From Microbotryum silenes-acaulis (Eukaryota; Basidiomycota; Microbotryomycetes; Microbotryales; Microbotryaceae), in assembly GCA_003665825.1 (NCBI GenBank), contig QPFY01000013.1, positions 930,001 through 994,000 of the forward strand: 64,000 bases of DNA, given 5' to 3'. This document shows positions 29,308-40,200 of this stretch, one piece after another. The first letter of the stretch is position 1, and each line of letters begins with the position of its first letter. The translations under genes and the position numbers were made by a program. The notes under the pieces are model-generated. The model did not search any database and was not told the DNA's origin. It saw nothing but the letters and a program-made list of their open reading frames with translations.

Positions 29308-30750
29308 TCATTTGGTCTTCTTATCCTCCACAGCCGCGGCCGAAGTCGCCGGCGCAGGCGCCTCTTCGGTCTTTGCCGCCGCGGGGCTCAAGAACGAAGG
29401 TGCGGGTTCGAAAGGACGTTTGAGGTCGCCGGTGGCGGGGCGGCCGAGGATGTGCAATTGCAGGATCTAGAGGATGGGAGGGGGTTTTTAAGTTTAGTTT
29501 TGGGGGTGCGAGGTGAGGGGCCCTCTGTTTGGGCTTACCTTGGATTCGTACAGTCCTTTGATGCCCATGATACCTTGGATGAAGAGCGGTTGGGTGTACT
29601 TGAGGTACCCGTGCATGAAGGCCATCTAGTAGTTCCGAAACCCGACCCCGAACGACCTCAGAATCAGCATACCCACCCCCCTCAGGTCTTCGCGACCCTT
29701 CGCAGCCGACCGCGGTTCGGTGCCAAGGACTCACGAAAGCGATCCCAATCAAAACACTCCTCACGGCCTTGGAAACTTCGGACAGGTCATAGTCGCGATT
29801 GGTCGTCGTAACTTGGGCTCCCGGTTCTTGTTGCATCGGCGCCTTGGGCTCGACGTACTTCAACACCTTGAGGTCGTTCTTGCGCTTGATCTGGGGGAGG
29901 GAGACAGATCGGTTTGGTGTGTCAGGGTCCGTGTGCAGACTCGAATAGGTTTGATTCTGGTGTGTATGGTCGGGCGATTGTCCGCGCAGAGGTCACGCGA
30001 CCTCGGGGAGTAACATGCAAGGCGCAGAAGCTGTCTCCCTCCTCCATTCGTCTTGCCCGCCAACATGAACCTGGGAATCCTTTCGCTAGCCGACTCGTGA
30101 GAGCCCGCATTCCTTCCCAGCCCCTAGCCACGTCATCCTCGCTTATCGCGTGCCCGCTCTGCCGTCAAACGACGATCATTTCTCGCCGCACACCCTACCC
30201 GAACTCCCATCCCAGCTCTTCGAGCGCGTTAATTCCACGCGCCGTCCATCTGTTTTCCACGAGAAAGAACGAATAAAAGGGGAGGTACTTACCACGAGCG
30301 AAGTGTAGTAATAGGCCAAGAGGCAGATGAGCTGCGAAGCGACGTAGCCGATGCGTACGAGTTGCAGCGTGTCCTTTTGCTCGAAATCGATCTTGCGAGC
30401 GACCTCTGTATTGGATCATACACAGACACACATAGACAGACGGATGGGAGGAACACGGGTTACACGGGTTAGTTTGGGGGTGGAAGGGTGGGGGGCGGGC
30501 GCAAGAGGTGGAAAGAGACTGACGCATCGCACCGAGCGAGAAGAGGAGGTTGGTGATGGCCGGGTCTGGTTGAGTCACAGAGGATAAAGTGGGCGGACGA
30601 ATGGTGGTTTGTAGTTGGAGTTGTACGGTTCGATGGGGAGAACGGAGGGGGAACGCAGGGCAAGAGACACGAGGTGCGAGCAGTGTAGGAGAAGAGGTCT
30701 GGTCAGCTGATCTGTCCCGTCTGGGCACATTGAACGGTGTACTGACTCAT
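29308..30750 (-). CDS. PHO88: PHO88/SND3 ER membrane protein
   Basis: Six exons (30750-30747, 30565-30524, 30405-30293, 29890-29735, 29625-29539, 29466-29308) give 186 aa, close to yeast Pho88 (188 aa). The first exon holds only ATGA; joined to exon 2 it gives MNPAITNLLFSLGAM, then QVARKIDFE over the next junction. Further conserved blocks are KYVEP, TTNRDYDLSEVSKAVRSVLI, FMHGYLKYTQPLFIQGIMG and LHILGRPATGDLKRPF. Hydrophobic segments in exons 2, 3 and 4-5 fit a multi-span ER membrane protein. Pho88 is Snd3 of the SRP-independent targeting route and also affects phosphate-transporter maturation. The C-terminal Ala/Pro/Lys tail differs from yeast, as is usual. Confidence 0.93.
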
Positions 30751-31040
30751 GATGGCTGCTGGTGTGCGCTACAAGAGGTGGGCAGGGAAGCGCAGGAGCA
30801 GAGCAGAACAGAGAAACTCGCGTGAAAGCCAAGCGCTGGCTGACGAGGCGCGCGCGCTGACGACTCGAATTGCGCATTACAGTTCCTCGCCTGGACTAGA
30901 ATTGTGCAGCACCGACGCTGGCTTTGGGGTCCGAACCAACGCCGAGGCGGTGTACGGCTCGGCTCCCTTGCTTCCGAGACCGTCTCTTCTGTCTCACACC
31001 CACCCCACTCACTCGACTTGGCACCCATTACTTCGCCCTC

Positions 31041-32272
31041 ATGGCCACCTCCACCTCCTCGACGCACCAAGCGTTCGTCGACCACCTCGTAGCTCGAATT
31101 CACTCGGACATGGACTTTCTCTGCTCGCAAGGCCTGTTGAACGCTCAGGACGCCGAGGTGATCAAGGCCAAGCTGCCTTCTGGTCTCCACGGGGTGGGAT
31201 CGGGTGGTGTAGAGCGCCTGAATGGACAGCTAGGAGCTTTGGACTTGAATGCCCATCCCAGTGAACGAGTTCAGGCGGGCCAGGGAGGAGGATCGACGGA
31301 CCGCGCTACTTGTCGTGCGGTGTGGGATTATCAGGCTTCTCAGGTCAGTACTGCAGTCCAGCTCACATGGCTCGGCTCCCGTGCCAACCCAACTGACGGA
31401 CGATATCTCCTCCTCCCAGCCGGACGATCTACCTTTCACCAAGGGTCAAATCATCGTTCTAGAGTCCGAATTGAATCAGGATTGGTGGCAGGGCTCGATT
31501 GGTACGTGTTGTCGACGTTCGAGCACAGTCCTTACAGCGGCCGATTGCAGCTGACGAACGACTTTTTGGCTTCCAACAGACGGGAAAAGGGGGATCTTCC
31601 CTTCGAACGTGAGATCTTCCAGCTTTGAGCTTGCTGCGAAAGCACCAAGAGCTGAAACGTGATGACTTGTTGCAGCACGTCGAACGCCTCCCTTTCAACC
31701 CCTCATCCACCACCACGAGCAACCCGAACGGACCCCCACCCCCACCTAGCGCCCAATTCACTCCCTCCCCTTCCCCAGCACCTTACTACAACCACCAACC
31801 CCCACCACCCCAACCACAGGCTCAACAATACGCCTATCAGCAACCGCAACCTTATGCTGCCTCCTACGCACCCTCGGCGTCAAACTCGTACCAATCCGGC
31901 CCATCGCACTACGCCCCTCCAAACGATTCATACCTCGACGACAAGCAGCACTACACCCCTCCACCCCCACCTCAACAAATCTATCAACCCCCACCACCCC
32001 CACCAGAAGCAGCTCCAACGCAAGCAATGGGAACAGCAGCCCCCCAGCCCCCTCCAGTGCCGAAGAAGAGGTTCGGCAAAGTCGGCGGTCAATTGGGCTC
32101 GGCTTTTGTAGGCGGGTTGGGCTTCGGGACGGGTACGGCGGTGGCGGTGAGTCGTTGATTTTCTATCCTTGCGACGTTCGATCGATCTCCTTTCGAGTAG
32201 TAAGGAACTGATGAGCTTCTTTTCTGCGAATCGCGTCGGGTTCAGTCGAATGCGATCAATGCGATCTTCTAG
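31041..32272 (+). CDS. LSB/PIN3-type SH3 protein
   Basis: Exons 31041-31343, 31420-31501, 31580-31608, 31676-32146 and 32246-32272 give 303 aa. A helical N-terminus with IHSDMDFLCSQGLLNAQDAE matches the Lsb1/Pin3 N-terminal region. One SH3 domain is spread over exons 1-4 (CRAVWDYQASQ, DLPFTKGQIIVLE, DWWQGSI, GIFPSNHVERL). A long Pro/Gln/Tyr-rich low-complexity tract and the end PPVPKKRFGKVGGQLG follow; the last exon encodes only eight residues. Yeast Lsb1 and Lsb2/Pin3 bind Las17/WASP, restrain actin nucleation and promote prion conversion through their Gln-rich part. The tract here is P/Q/Y-rich and could likewise be aggregation-prone (inference). Confidence 0.9.
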
Positions 32273-33066
32273 ACTCCCAGCTTCGAGTTCCTCTTCGAGC
32301 TTCAAGCATGCGCACCCCCTTCCTACCTGTAAGTAGGCCTCCTGGCCTTTCGTTTCCCCATGACCTTTCCCGACCCAGCTTAGCGTTTTCCGACCAATGT
32401 ATCGCATACGTCATCTTGACCTACTGTATAAATCTTATACTCGGCATTGTTTTTTTTTTGTAAACAACCTTCGGAAAAAAACGTGGAGTTCGGCTGAGAG
32501 CAGATGCTGCATGCTGCTGCCTATCAATCGATCTCGATCGATCAAAAGGCCCTCCTCCCCTCCTCCTGTGTGGTGTGGCTCTTGCAGGCTACTTACTGCC
32601 TCAACAGTCTTTTTGAAAAAGTCCGTTTGTTCGCTTCTCTCGGAAGAACAAATAACTGCTAGGGAAGGGGTTGGGTGTCTCTTTGCTTCCTTGTCGATGA
32701 TGAGGTCATGGCGATCGCTGATGAGATGCAGAAGAAACCAAAGCCAGAGAGAGAGGGGAAAGAGAAAGATAGCTTTCACAGAAATCAAGGGAAACCGTGT
32801 ACATGTAGCAACCATATGTGAGGAGAGAGACAAAAAGAGAGGAACTGTACATGCTTGACTTGGTCGGACGAGCTAAGAGCACGATCAACGCAAGGAGCGG
32901 AGGAGTGAAAGAAAAAGGGGAAAGGTACTGAAACAGGGAAGCGATCAAGAGGGGGTATATAACAAAAGCGCTCTGGCCGACTTTTGGGAAAAGCGGAGGG
33001 GTCGATCAAGATCATGCGAAGGGGAAGAGTTGCTGCGAGGGTTGGAAACGACTGCGCTTCGATCGC
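32273..33066. other. Convergent 3' region
   Basis: 794 bases between the SH3 gene and the converging ribonucleotide reductase gene. AT-richer than average, with a T9 run (32450-32458) and a 2x atcgatc stretch near 32526-32540. Only short shadow frames are present. Confidence 0.5.
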
Positions 33067-34925
33067 TTAAAAGTCCTCCTCGAAGGAGAAAGCCGACTTG
33101 ACGTCTTCTCCGGCTTCTCGCGCAGATTGGGCGGACGAGACACTTTTGGCGATAGCGTTCAAGCGTGTCAGTTGACTGTCGCGTGATGCAAATCACGGAC
33201 AAAGGGACAAGAGTACTGACCCCGACTTTTGGTAATCCGAAACACGCTTCTCGAAGAAGTTTGTCTTGCCCTCAAGCGAGATCATGTTCATAAAGTCGAA
33301 GGGGTTCTCGGCGTTCCAGACCTTGGGGTTGCCCAAGGCGACCAACAATCGATCGGCGACGAACTCGATGTATCTGGGCGAGATGAACGAGAGAACGGCC
33401 TCGAATCAGCGACTGGACAAAACAAACGCGCGGACGAATGGGCAGAGTAGACTCACTGGCACATAAGCTTGGCATTCATGCCGATCAAACCGCAGGGAAG
33501 AGCCTCGGTCAAGAATTCCTTCTCGATCTCGACGGCCTCCTTAATGATGAGCGCGACGGTGTCGGGGTGAGGTCTTCGCTCGAGGTGGGAGAACAAGAGG
33601 CAAGCAAAGTCGGTGTGGAGGCCCTCGTCACGCGAGATGAGCTCGTTGGAGAAGGTCAATCCGGGCATCAAGCCACGCTTCTTGAGCCAGAAGATGGAAG
33701 CGAACGAGCCTTTCAGATGACGAAGGAAGATGGGGGTCAGTCGTTTGTAGATGGCAACCCGGAGCGGGCAAGACGGTGACGAGGACTGACCAGAGAAGAA
33801 GATGCCCTCAACAGCGGCGAAAGCGATAAGTCGTTCACCAAAGATAGATCGGTCATCCGAAATCCACTTGAGCGCCCAGTCGGCCTTCTTGCGGATGCAG
33901 GGAACTGAAGAAAAGAAGCGCCGGTCAGCTGCAAGATCGTAGCGAGCCGGCGAAGGCCGAACGGCAGCGCGGACCGTAACTCACTCGTGTCAATGGCTTG
34001 GAAGAGCTTGTTGCGCTCCTCGGGCTCTCGGACGTAGGTGTCAATGAGGAGGGAGTAGACTTCAGAGTGAATGTTCTCCCTGTTTCGCGGGGACGGATGA
34101 AGGTCACAGGTCAGCGCACGTCCATCGTGGACTGCCGACGCGTCACACACGGGGGCATACGCGACTCGACAGTGACGGTGACATCGAGTACGTACATCAT
34201 GATTTGAAAACCGTAGAAGCATCGAGCCTCGGCTGACTGGACCTCACCAGAGAATCGCTCGACCAAGTTCTCGTTGACGATGCCGTCGGAGGCGGCGAAA
34301 AAGGCGAGGACGTGCGAGATGAAGTAGCGCTCGTCGGGCTTGAGCTTGTTGTCCCAGTCATGCATGTCCTTGGACAAGTCCATCTCTTCGGCGGTCCAAA
34401 AAGATGCCTCGGCTTTCTTGTACTGTGCCCAGATCTGAATTGGCAAAAAACGATGGCGAGGATCAGATTCGATCGGCAAAATGAAAGGGGTGGGCGAGGG
34501 GATCACGCGCCGCGCGACGGGCAGTGGGACGCGACGGGCAGAGGCGCCACGGGCAAAAATGAGCCCCCAGAGTCCGGCAAAGTGATGCCTCGCACGGCTC
34601 GGAGCCAAGTCTAATTTTCAAAGAGTTCAAGGGGGAAACTTGAGATCAATGTGCTCACCTCGTGGTACTTGATGGGAAAGAGGACGAAGCGCGCCTCGGT
34701 TGGCCTCAGCAACGGCTCGTCGGCGTCACTCTTGATGTCGAGGTTGCCCACAAAGCGGTCACGACCATCAACGGTCTGGACATCATCACTCGTGGGCTTG
34801 GAGGCGACAACGACGGCGGCTTCCTTCTTGAGCTGCGACGTGATCGAGGAAGGCTTGGACAGATCGAGGGACGACAGTGACGCGGCGGCAGCCTTGGAAG
34901 GGGTTTCGAGAACGGCAGCGACCAT
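33067..34925 (-). CDS. RNR2: Ribonucleotide reductase small subunit
   Basis: Seven exons (34925-34659, 34434-34196, 34079-33985, 33904-33791, 33709-33457, 33373-33221, 33175-33067) give 409 aa. The class I beta-subunit features are complete: [14 protein letters not shown] at the domain start, the Glu in the [15 protein letters not shown] segment with the radical-region Tyr, the ENIHSE iron-ligand motif, and RDEGLHTDF with Glu and His ligands. The C-terminal tail FSFEEDF docks into the large subunit. The enzyme supplies dNTPs by reducing ribonucleoside diphosphates; the diiron-tyrosyl radical cofactor sits in this subunit. The sequence joining exons 6 and 7 (QKSG then QLTRL) is less standard, so that junction is the least certain. 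Three MCB-like sites upstream suggest G1/S transcription. Confidence 0.95.
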
Positions 34926-35912
34926 CTTGATGATAGGGAGGAACTAGGAAAAGAAGAGGGGAGGTGAGGTGAGGGTGAAAGGGATCTTGAGTGGTGGGAA
35001 GGAGAGCAAGAGGCGACGACCATCGGATGCGCGGCACGACAAAGTGATGGGTGCTCGCGCGGCGTAGTCGCGTCGTGAACGCGTGCGCCATTTCTTTGCC
35101 CGCCGCTTGGATTTTTCTCTCGCGGCGCACCCTCTCCTCGACGCGTCGCGAGTTGAAAACACTACACTCTGCTCGTGACGCGCCGCGACTACTTTCAGTC
35201 ACGTCACCTCTCCGGGTAGGAGACATGTCATACTACTGCAATACACCGTCATCACCCGACATATACGTCCGAGAACATGTCCACACCGACCTAGACGCTC
35301 CCCGTCGTCGTCCCCGATCTCCTCGAATTGACATCAAGGCGACGTGACGACGCGGCGTGATATCGTGACCGCAGTTGATTTTGACATCGCCTCTGGCTCG
35401 GGCGAGGGGGAACGCGTCGATCGACGAGGCCCGAAATTTCAGACAGTGCCTCTGCCTAGGTCTTGACTCCCAGACGGGCCCCACCATCTTTGGCAAAAAG
35501 TGCTCAAGGTCCAGTATGCGATTATTAGAAAATCACGTGATGTAGTCCGTCTCCCAATCGCCAAATTGACGCGAAACTTAACCCGGCCGCCGCCGCCTCT
35601 CTGACTCTCGGCCGTTCCGGTCGCTCTCTCGTCTCTCACGTCTTGGGTCTCTTAGAAGCTCTTAGTCACACATTATCCTTTATATTGTCATATCATCTTT
35701 GATCGACCACTTTGCTATACCATAGAACCGATACGAATAATGTACATTAAACAGCCAACGATTAGGTTCACTCGTGGAAAGATCGCAAGCTCGGCTGCGC
35801 AGAGCGATCAAGATATCTTTGTCCTTCCTCCCAATGTGATGACATCTAAGAAAAAGGGGAAAAAAATATGAGGACTTTCGAATCGGCCGTACAACCGCAA
35901 GGTGGGCTCCGC
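34926..35912. other. Divergent-side intergenic region upstream of RNR2
   Basis: 987 bases between the RNR2 start and the stop of the MFS transporter gene, both on the minus strand. It holds the RNR2 promoter with three ACGCGT sites and the transporter 3' end, including AT-rich sequence at about 35660-35760. No gene is seen. Confidence 0.55.
35079..35417. promoter_or_regulatory. Three MCB-like ACGCGT motifs upstream of RNR2
   Basis: Palindromic ACGCGT occurs at 35079-35084, 35141-35146 and 35412-35417, which is 154, 216 and 487 bases upstream of the RNR2 start codon. ACGCGT is the core of the MluI cell-cycle box bound by MBF in ascomycete yeasts, which drives RNR genes at G1/S. The GC-rich background makes chance copies more likely than in yeast, so this is suggestive only. 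Confidence 0.45.
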
Positions 35913-38131
35913 TCAGTGACGGTAGCGGAAGCCTGGGTGTTGTTGACCGAGCATGGCGATCTCGTCATCGGACTTCCCAACCACAACGTGGTCCATTCGA
36001 CCTTCGTCGCGGCGCTTGTTCTCGCGCTTCTGCCAAGCCCAAAGGCCGAGTGTGAGCAATAAAGTTAAGCACGACGTAGCCAAGTTAAGACTGTTGCCGG
36101 GTATTTGGTTCGGGGCGTATCTGCACGATGTATTGGTGGGTCTAACGAGTCAGCCAGAAAGGCGATTGGGGAGGGTACAAGCGCGGACATGAAACTGACC
36201 GTGACAGGTAGCTCCATGTTGCCACCAGACCTCCGAGAGTACCTCCGAAAACGATGATGGCGATGGCACCAGCTCGAGCAGTATCCGAAGTAGTGTTGAT
36301 AGCTGCCCACGTATTGCAAAAGCTTCCAAACGAGAACGCGCCCGAGGCGATGAGGAAACAGGCAGCGTAGCGAACTTGGGGGTTGGTCGAGGCCACGAAC
36401 ATGGCGTAGCCGATAATCATCAGCGGGGCCGAAACCGTCATCCAGACTGCGCGGCGGCCCGTTTTCCAGGAGAGATAAGGTAGCACCAACGAAACAACGG
36501 CACCGACAATGTAGGGCGGTGCCGTACGAACCTGTAGTTCAACGGTCGAGTTGCGGGGGAAAATGGTCTTAATGATGGTGGGAAGGAAGAATGCTAGGCC
36601 TTGCACGGTGATGTTGCCCAACGAAAAGATGAAGGCATTCACTAGAGAATTCATGTTGAATATGCCGGATATGAACACTTTAGTTTTGGCTTCGTCGACA
36701 ACGACGATTGATCCCACATTCTCGCTCTTCGTTCGAGCGGCGCAGAGTGCCTTTTCTTCGGCAGAAAGCCACTGCGATAAATCAGACACACAAGAAGTGT
36801 CAAATATTTCGATCCTCCTCCCTGTTGACGCCCATTCTGGTTGCGAGAGAGGTATTCATTCACCTTTGCAGTCTCAGGTCGATCAGTCAGGATGGGATAG
36901 GAGATTATGGCGATGCCCATCGTAATGATACCCTCCTATAGCACGATAGCGCATAGCCGTGTAAGTGGTAGCCTCTCGATCGTTCAATTCACATGACCGG
37001 CACTCACAGCAAAGAAGATCATTCGCCACGTGTGGATCATGCCGAACGAGGGTGCCTTCAAAAGCCCAGAGGCGAGCAGCCCACCGAATGCGCCAGCGAG
37101 TGGCGCGCAGACGATGTACAGCGCCAGGCGGAAGCCGAATTCATCCTTGCGGTACCATCGAGAGAGATAGAACGACATTCCTAGGTTGATTTTCAGAGAT
37201 GTCGGTGCGAGGATGTCAGCATAGCACCGGCAGAGGTCTCACTTTGCCATTCAGTGGTGGACAGGCAGGACACTGACCGGGAAAAACTCCGGCTTCAGCG
37301 ACACCCAGTAGAAAGCGCAGAGCGAAACCTGCACGAAACGTTTTTACGAACGCCTGTCGGTAGGAAGGCGGTGAAAGGATGACTCAGTACGACGTGTGCG
37401 CATCGCACAGAACCTTGACCTGCCGCTCACCATTGCGAAGGAGAAAAGGCCGAAAAAGAATGATAAAATGGGGATGAACTTGCCAGGGCCGACGACCTTG
37501 CAGATGTAGTTGCATGGGATTTCGAAGACCACGTAGGCGACGTAGAAAGCGGTCAAAAGGATATTATAGTCATACTTTCCGGTCATCTTGAGGTTCATCT
37601 CGAGACCAGCGAGGCGAGCACTGCGGACAGATTTCATCATCATGTTAGCGATCCTTCCTCCGATGGATGCGCAGACCCCTTCATTGTGTCCTTCAACGTA
37701 CTTTCCAATGTTTCGCGCGATCAATGAAGCTATTTGAGCTGAATGAGCGTCCCATCTGAACAATCTCGATCCCGATCGGCGATTGAAAGCTCACCAGAAC
37801 AGATAGAGCAAGGCAATCGTCGGCATGATTCGGATGTCGATCTTCCACCGAAGGGCCGCTTCGGCTTTTGCGTCGATTGCGACCAGCGAGTGGCCATGGA
37901 TGTCGGTCGCTGCATGGCCTGCAAGGGCGACTTCTTCGACTGTTCGAGATACGAATGAACAATGATGAATAACAGCAACGAAACTGATGGCAGAATGAAA
38001 GGTTGAATCCAGCACGACGAAAACCGAATAAGAAGCGGAGGCGGCGTGTGGAAAGGGGTGCGCGGACACGTACTTTGATGTCGCTCTTGCTCGATGCTCG
38101 ACCCCTTCTCGGTGTCATGCGAGTGCTTCAT
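35913..38131 (-). CDS. MFS anion:cation symporter (Dal5/TNA1-like), apparent 1-base frameshift
   Basis: Nine exons (38131-38074, 37939-37795, 37729-37702, 37620-37431, 37353-37278, 37180-37008, 36935-36864, 36771-36200, 36120-35913) give about 506 aa with twelve hydrophobic segments. Family blocks include LRWKIDIRIMPTIALLYLF, ARLAGLEMNLKMTGKYDYN, LLGVAEAGVFPG, FYLSRWYRK and the ILTDRPETAKWLSAEE loop. The ACS family carries allantoate, nicotinate, pantothenate or similar organic anions with protons; the substrate is not predictable. Exon 3 (28 nt) should encode the FIDRANIGNARL signature. It does so only if one A of the AAA run in GCGAAACATT (about 37711-37717) is ignored; as written, the frame shifts there. 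This is either a real inactivating mutation or a base-calling error. The copia element lies directly upstream. Confidence 0.82.
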
Positions 38132-38648
38132 GGCGTGGTCGGTACCTCCTCAAGTGCCTAGAATTGTTTCAAAGCCGCTTGCACTGTGAGTTTTAGCGAG
38201 AGAGGTGATGTCATGTTGCAGCGGAGCTCGAGAAGCCGAAAGGGACCGTGTCGTAATTAACAACTCGGTCACTACAGAAAGGTATCGAAGGAAAGAGACA
38301 TGAGCGTGTAAACAGGGAAGGCGGGCGGCAAGCTCAAGAAGAGGGATCGTTTTGTGAGGCGTAGCGATCGGGGATGATAAGTAAACGTGGCAACTATTGT
38401 CATTTGATATGTGTCTGTGCCTGTGGTATCTGCGCGGATGCGCGTGCGTTTAGTCATTAGTCACTTTGGTATTGGAGTTTGATCTGTTTAAGTTAGGGAG
38501 CGCGCGGGGCTTTCTTCCCGCGCGGCTGTTTACTCTTGGTAGCTTTCTCATCACTCGCTCTACATTGTGGTCCTGACTTCTCGGCGTCGTGCACCCTCAC
38601 CTATCGGAAGGCTTTACTTCCGCGCTCGCATCTTTTCTGCGATAGGTT
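38132..38648. promoter_or_regulatory. Region between the MFS gene and the copia element
   Basis: 517 bases hold the MFS promoter and the 5' leader (possibly LTR remnant) of the retroelement. A perfect 8-bp hairpin lies at 38501-38524. Just before the gag ATG, cctatcg and cgatagg form an imperfect long stem around ggaag/cttcc. No matching LTR was found on the other side of the element. Confidence 0.45.
38501..38524. repeat. Perfect inverted repeat cgcgcggg / cccgcgcg
   Basis: Two 8-bp arms (38501-38508 and 38517-38524) flank an 8-nt loop. It sits between the MFS gene and the copia gag start, where an element-derived leader would be expected. Confidence 0.85.
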
Positions 38649-39176
38649 ATGAGTCCAACGGGTAGCGTAGGAGGCCCGGGTCAGCAAAGCGATTCCCATC
38701 GCACCACCATCGGAATGGACACCGATACACCCTCCACCGAAACGAGTGATCGTGGGTTACATGTCCCAATTCTTCGAGCCTCCAACTACATGGATTGGCG
38801 TCGACGTCTTATTGGTCGTCTTGGGTCCAAGGATTTGCATCTTTGCGCATCGAGGCGGATGAGCCCGGCTGCGGAGGCTGTTCTTCAGGCCGCAATCGAC
38901 GATCGATCGCGTGGCTTCCACTCGCCACTCGAGCGGCTCGACTTCGCAGCTATGGACGCGAAGATCGCCAAGGAGTTAACGAAGGAGGTTCGAACTCAGG
39001 CTGAAATCATTCAGTTTCTCGACGAGGCCAATCTTCGCCTGGTCAGGGGTTGTTACACGTCTTACGACATACTCGACTCGCTGAACACGTTCTACCTCGG
39101 CACGATGAGCGCTCAGATCGGCGCCTTGACGACTGAGCTCTATGCGCGCAAGTTCTCGTCTGGCGATCGCGGGTAG
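38649..39176 (+). pseudogene. copia gag, 5' part ended by an in-frame TAG
   Basis: The 175-codon frame encodes the N-terminal capsid-like region: a polar leader, then LRASNYMDWRRRLIGRLGSK and a helical segment with YDILDSLNTFYLGTMSAQIG, typical of UBN2/copia Gag. The TAG at 39174-39176 interrupts the helical part; the same frame stays open afterwards (LLHHLITIQGILQDLEACGS). The stop is upstream of the zinc knuckle, so it does not match a normal gag-pol junction. Confidence 0.85.
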
Positions 39177-40163
39177 TTGCTTCACCACCTGATCACCATC
39201 CAAGGAATTCTACAAGATCTTGAGGCGTGTGGCTCCGGGATGCCACCAGCTCAACAGTCGACGCTGATGCTCGATTCCGTCTTCGACCTGCAACACGAGT
39301 CGTTCACCAGCTCACTGCGTCGACCTCTGGCTCTTCCTTCGGAGATTGTTTCAGAGGCACGGTCGTATCAGTCCAAAATCTCGCTGGCAAGTCGCATCAA
39401 CGGTCTATCTGCCACGACTTCCGGACGCGCCATTGCTCAGTCGCCTGTTCCCGCGCTCGTTGCGCAAGGCGAATCGCAAAAGGGAGCGCGTCGCAAAAGA
39501 TGTCACAAGAAAGGAAATCGTGACGGTCAAGGAAATCGCCGCCCTCCCGATTCGACCTGTCATGCATGTGGAGCGAAGGGACACTGGTCTAGCGATGCTG
39601 TGTGTCCTGACAACCGCTCAAAGTCATCTGCAGCCCCTGCGTTGGTTGCAATGAACTCCCATTCCCTTTACCTTGCTGGTTCTTCCTCGAGAGCTCCCGA
39701 TACCGATTTCGTTTGGATCGCGGATACCGGAGCTGGTCACCACTTTGTTGGCGATCGCTCGCTGCTCTCGGACTTCAAAGAATCCCCGATGCAAGTCCAG
39801 ATGGCCGACAATTCGCTTGGTCAAGCCACTGGATACGGGCGAATGTCTGTTAAGACTTCGCAAGGTCACCTTCTCAAGTTCAAGGAGATGTACTGCCTCC
39901 CTGGATCGAAGTATGGTCTCATCTCAATGTCGTCGCTCCGCGCTGGAGGCGCGAAATTGGTTTATGGCCATGGGGGAGATACTCAACAGGTTTGGCTTGA
40001 CGGCTCTCTCGTCGCCGAAACTGTCAAGACGAAGGCCAAACAACCAAGTTACGTCTTCGATTTTGAGATTGTTTCTCCACCCTCGCCTGTGCTCGTCGCA
40101 GCTACCCGTGCTTCCGTTGGAGCTTCGCTCATGGAATGGCATCGGAGCTTCGGACACATGGCA
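39177..40163 (+). pseudogene. copia gag C-terminus, zinc knuckle and protease
   Basis: Same frame as gag, without its own ATG. It holds the rest of the capsid region, a basic stretch (KGARRKRCHKKGN), a CCHC knuckle (CHACGAKGHWSSDAVC, 39558-39605), and an aspartic protease with the DTGA active site (39723-39734). The pre-integrase HRSFGH motif begins before the 37-bp duplication throws the ribosome out of frame; the shifted reading ends at 40271. Confidence 0.88.
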
Positions 40164-40200
40164 GCTCATGGAATGGCATCGGAGCTTCGGACACATGGCA
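40127..40200 (+). repeat. 37-bp perfect tandem duplication in copia pol
   Basis: 40127-40163 and 40164-40200 are identical. 37 is not a multiple of three, so the extra copy alone accounts for the frame change between the protease and integrase parts; both sides read on in frame if one copy is discounted. Identity of the copies indicates a recent event. Confidence 0.97.

Noticed and set aside
39673..40126. Integrase-RT frame beginning at 39673
   Set aside because: Before the 37-bp duplication this frame overlaps the gag-protease frame and encodes nothing recognisable; real integrase sequence starts at the duplication.
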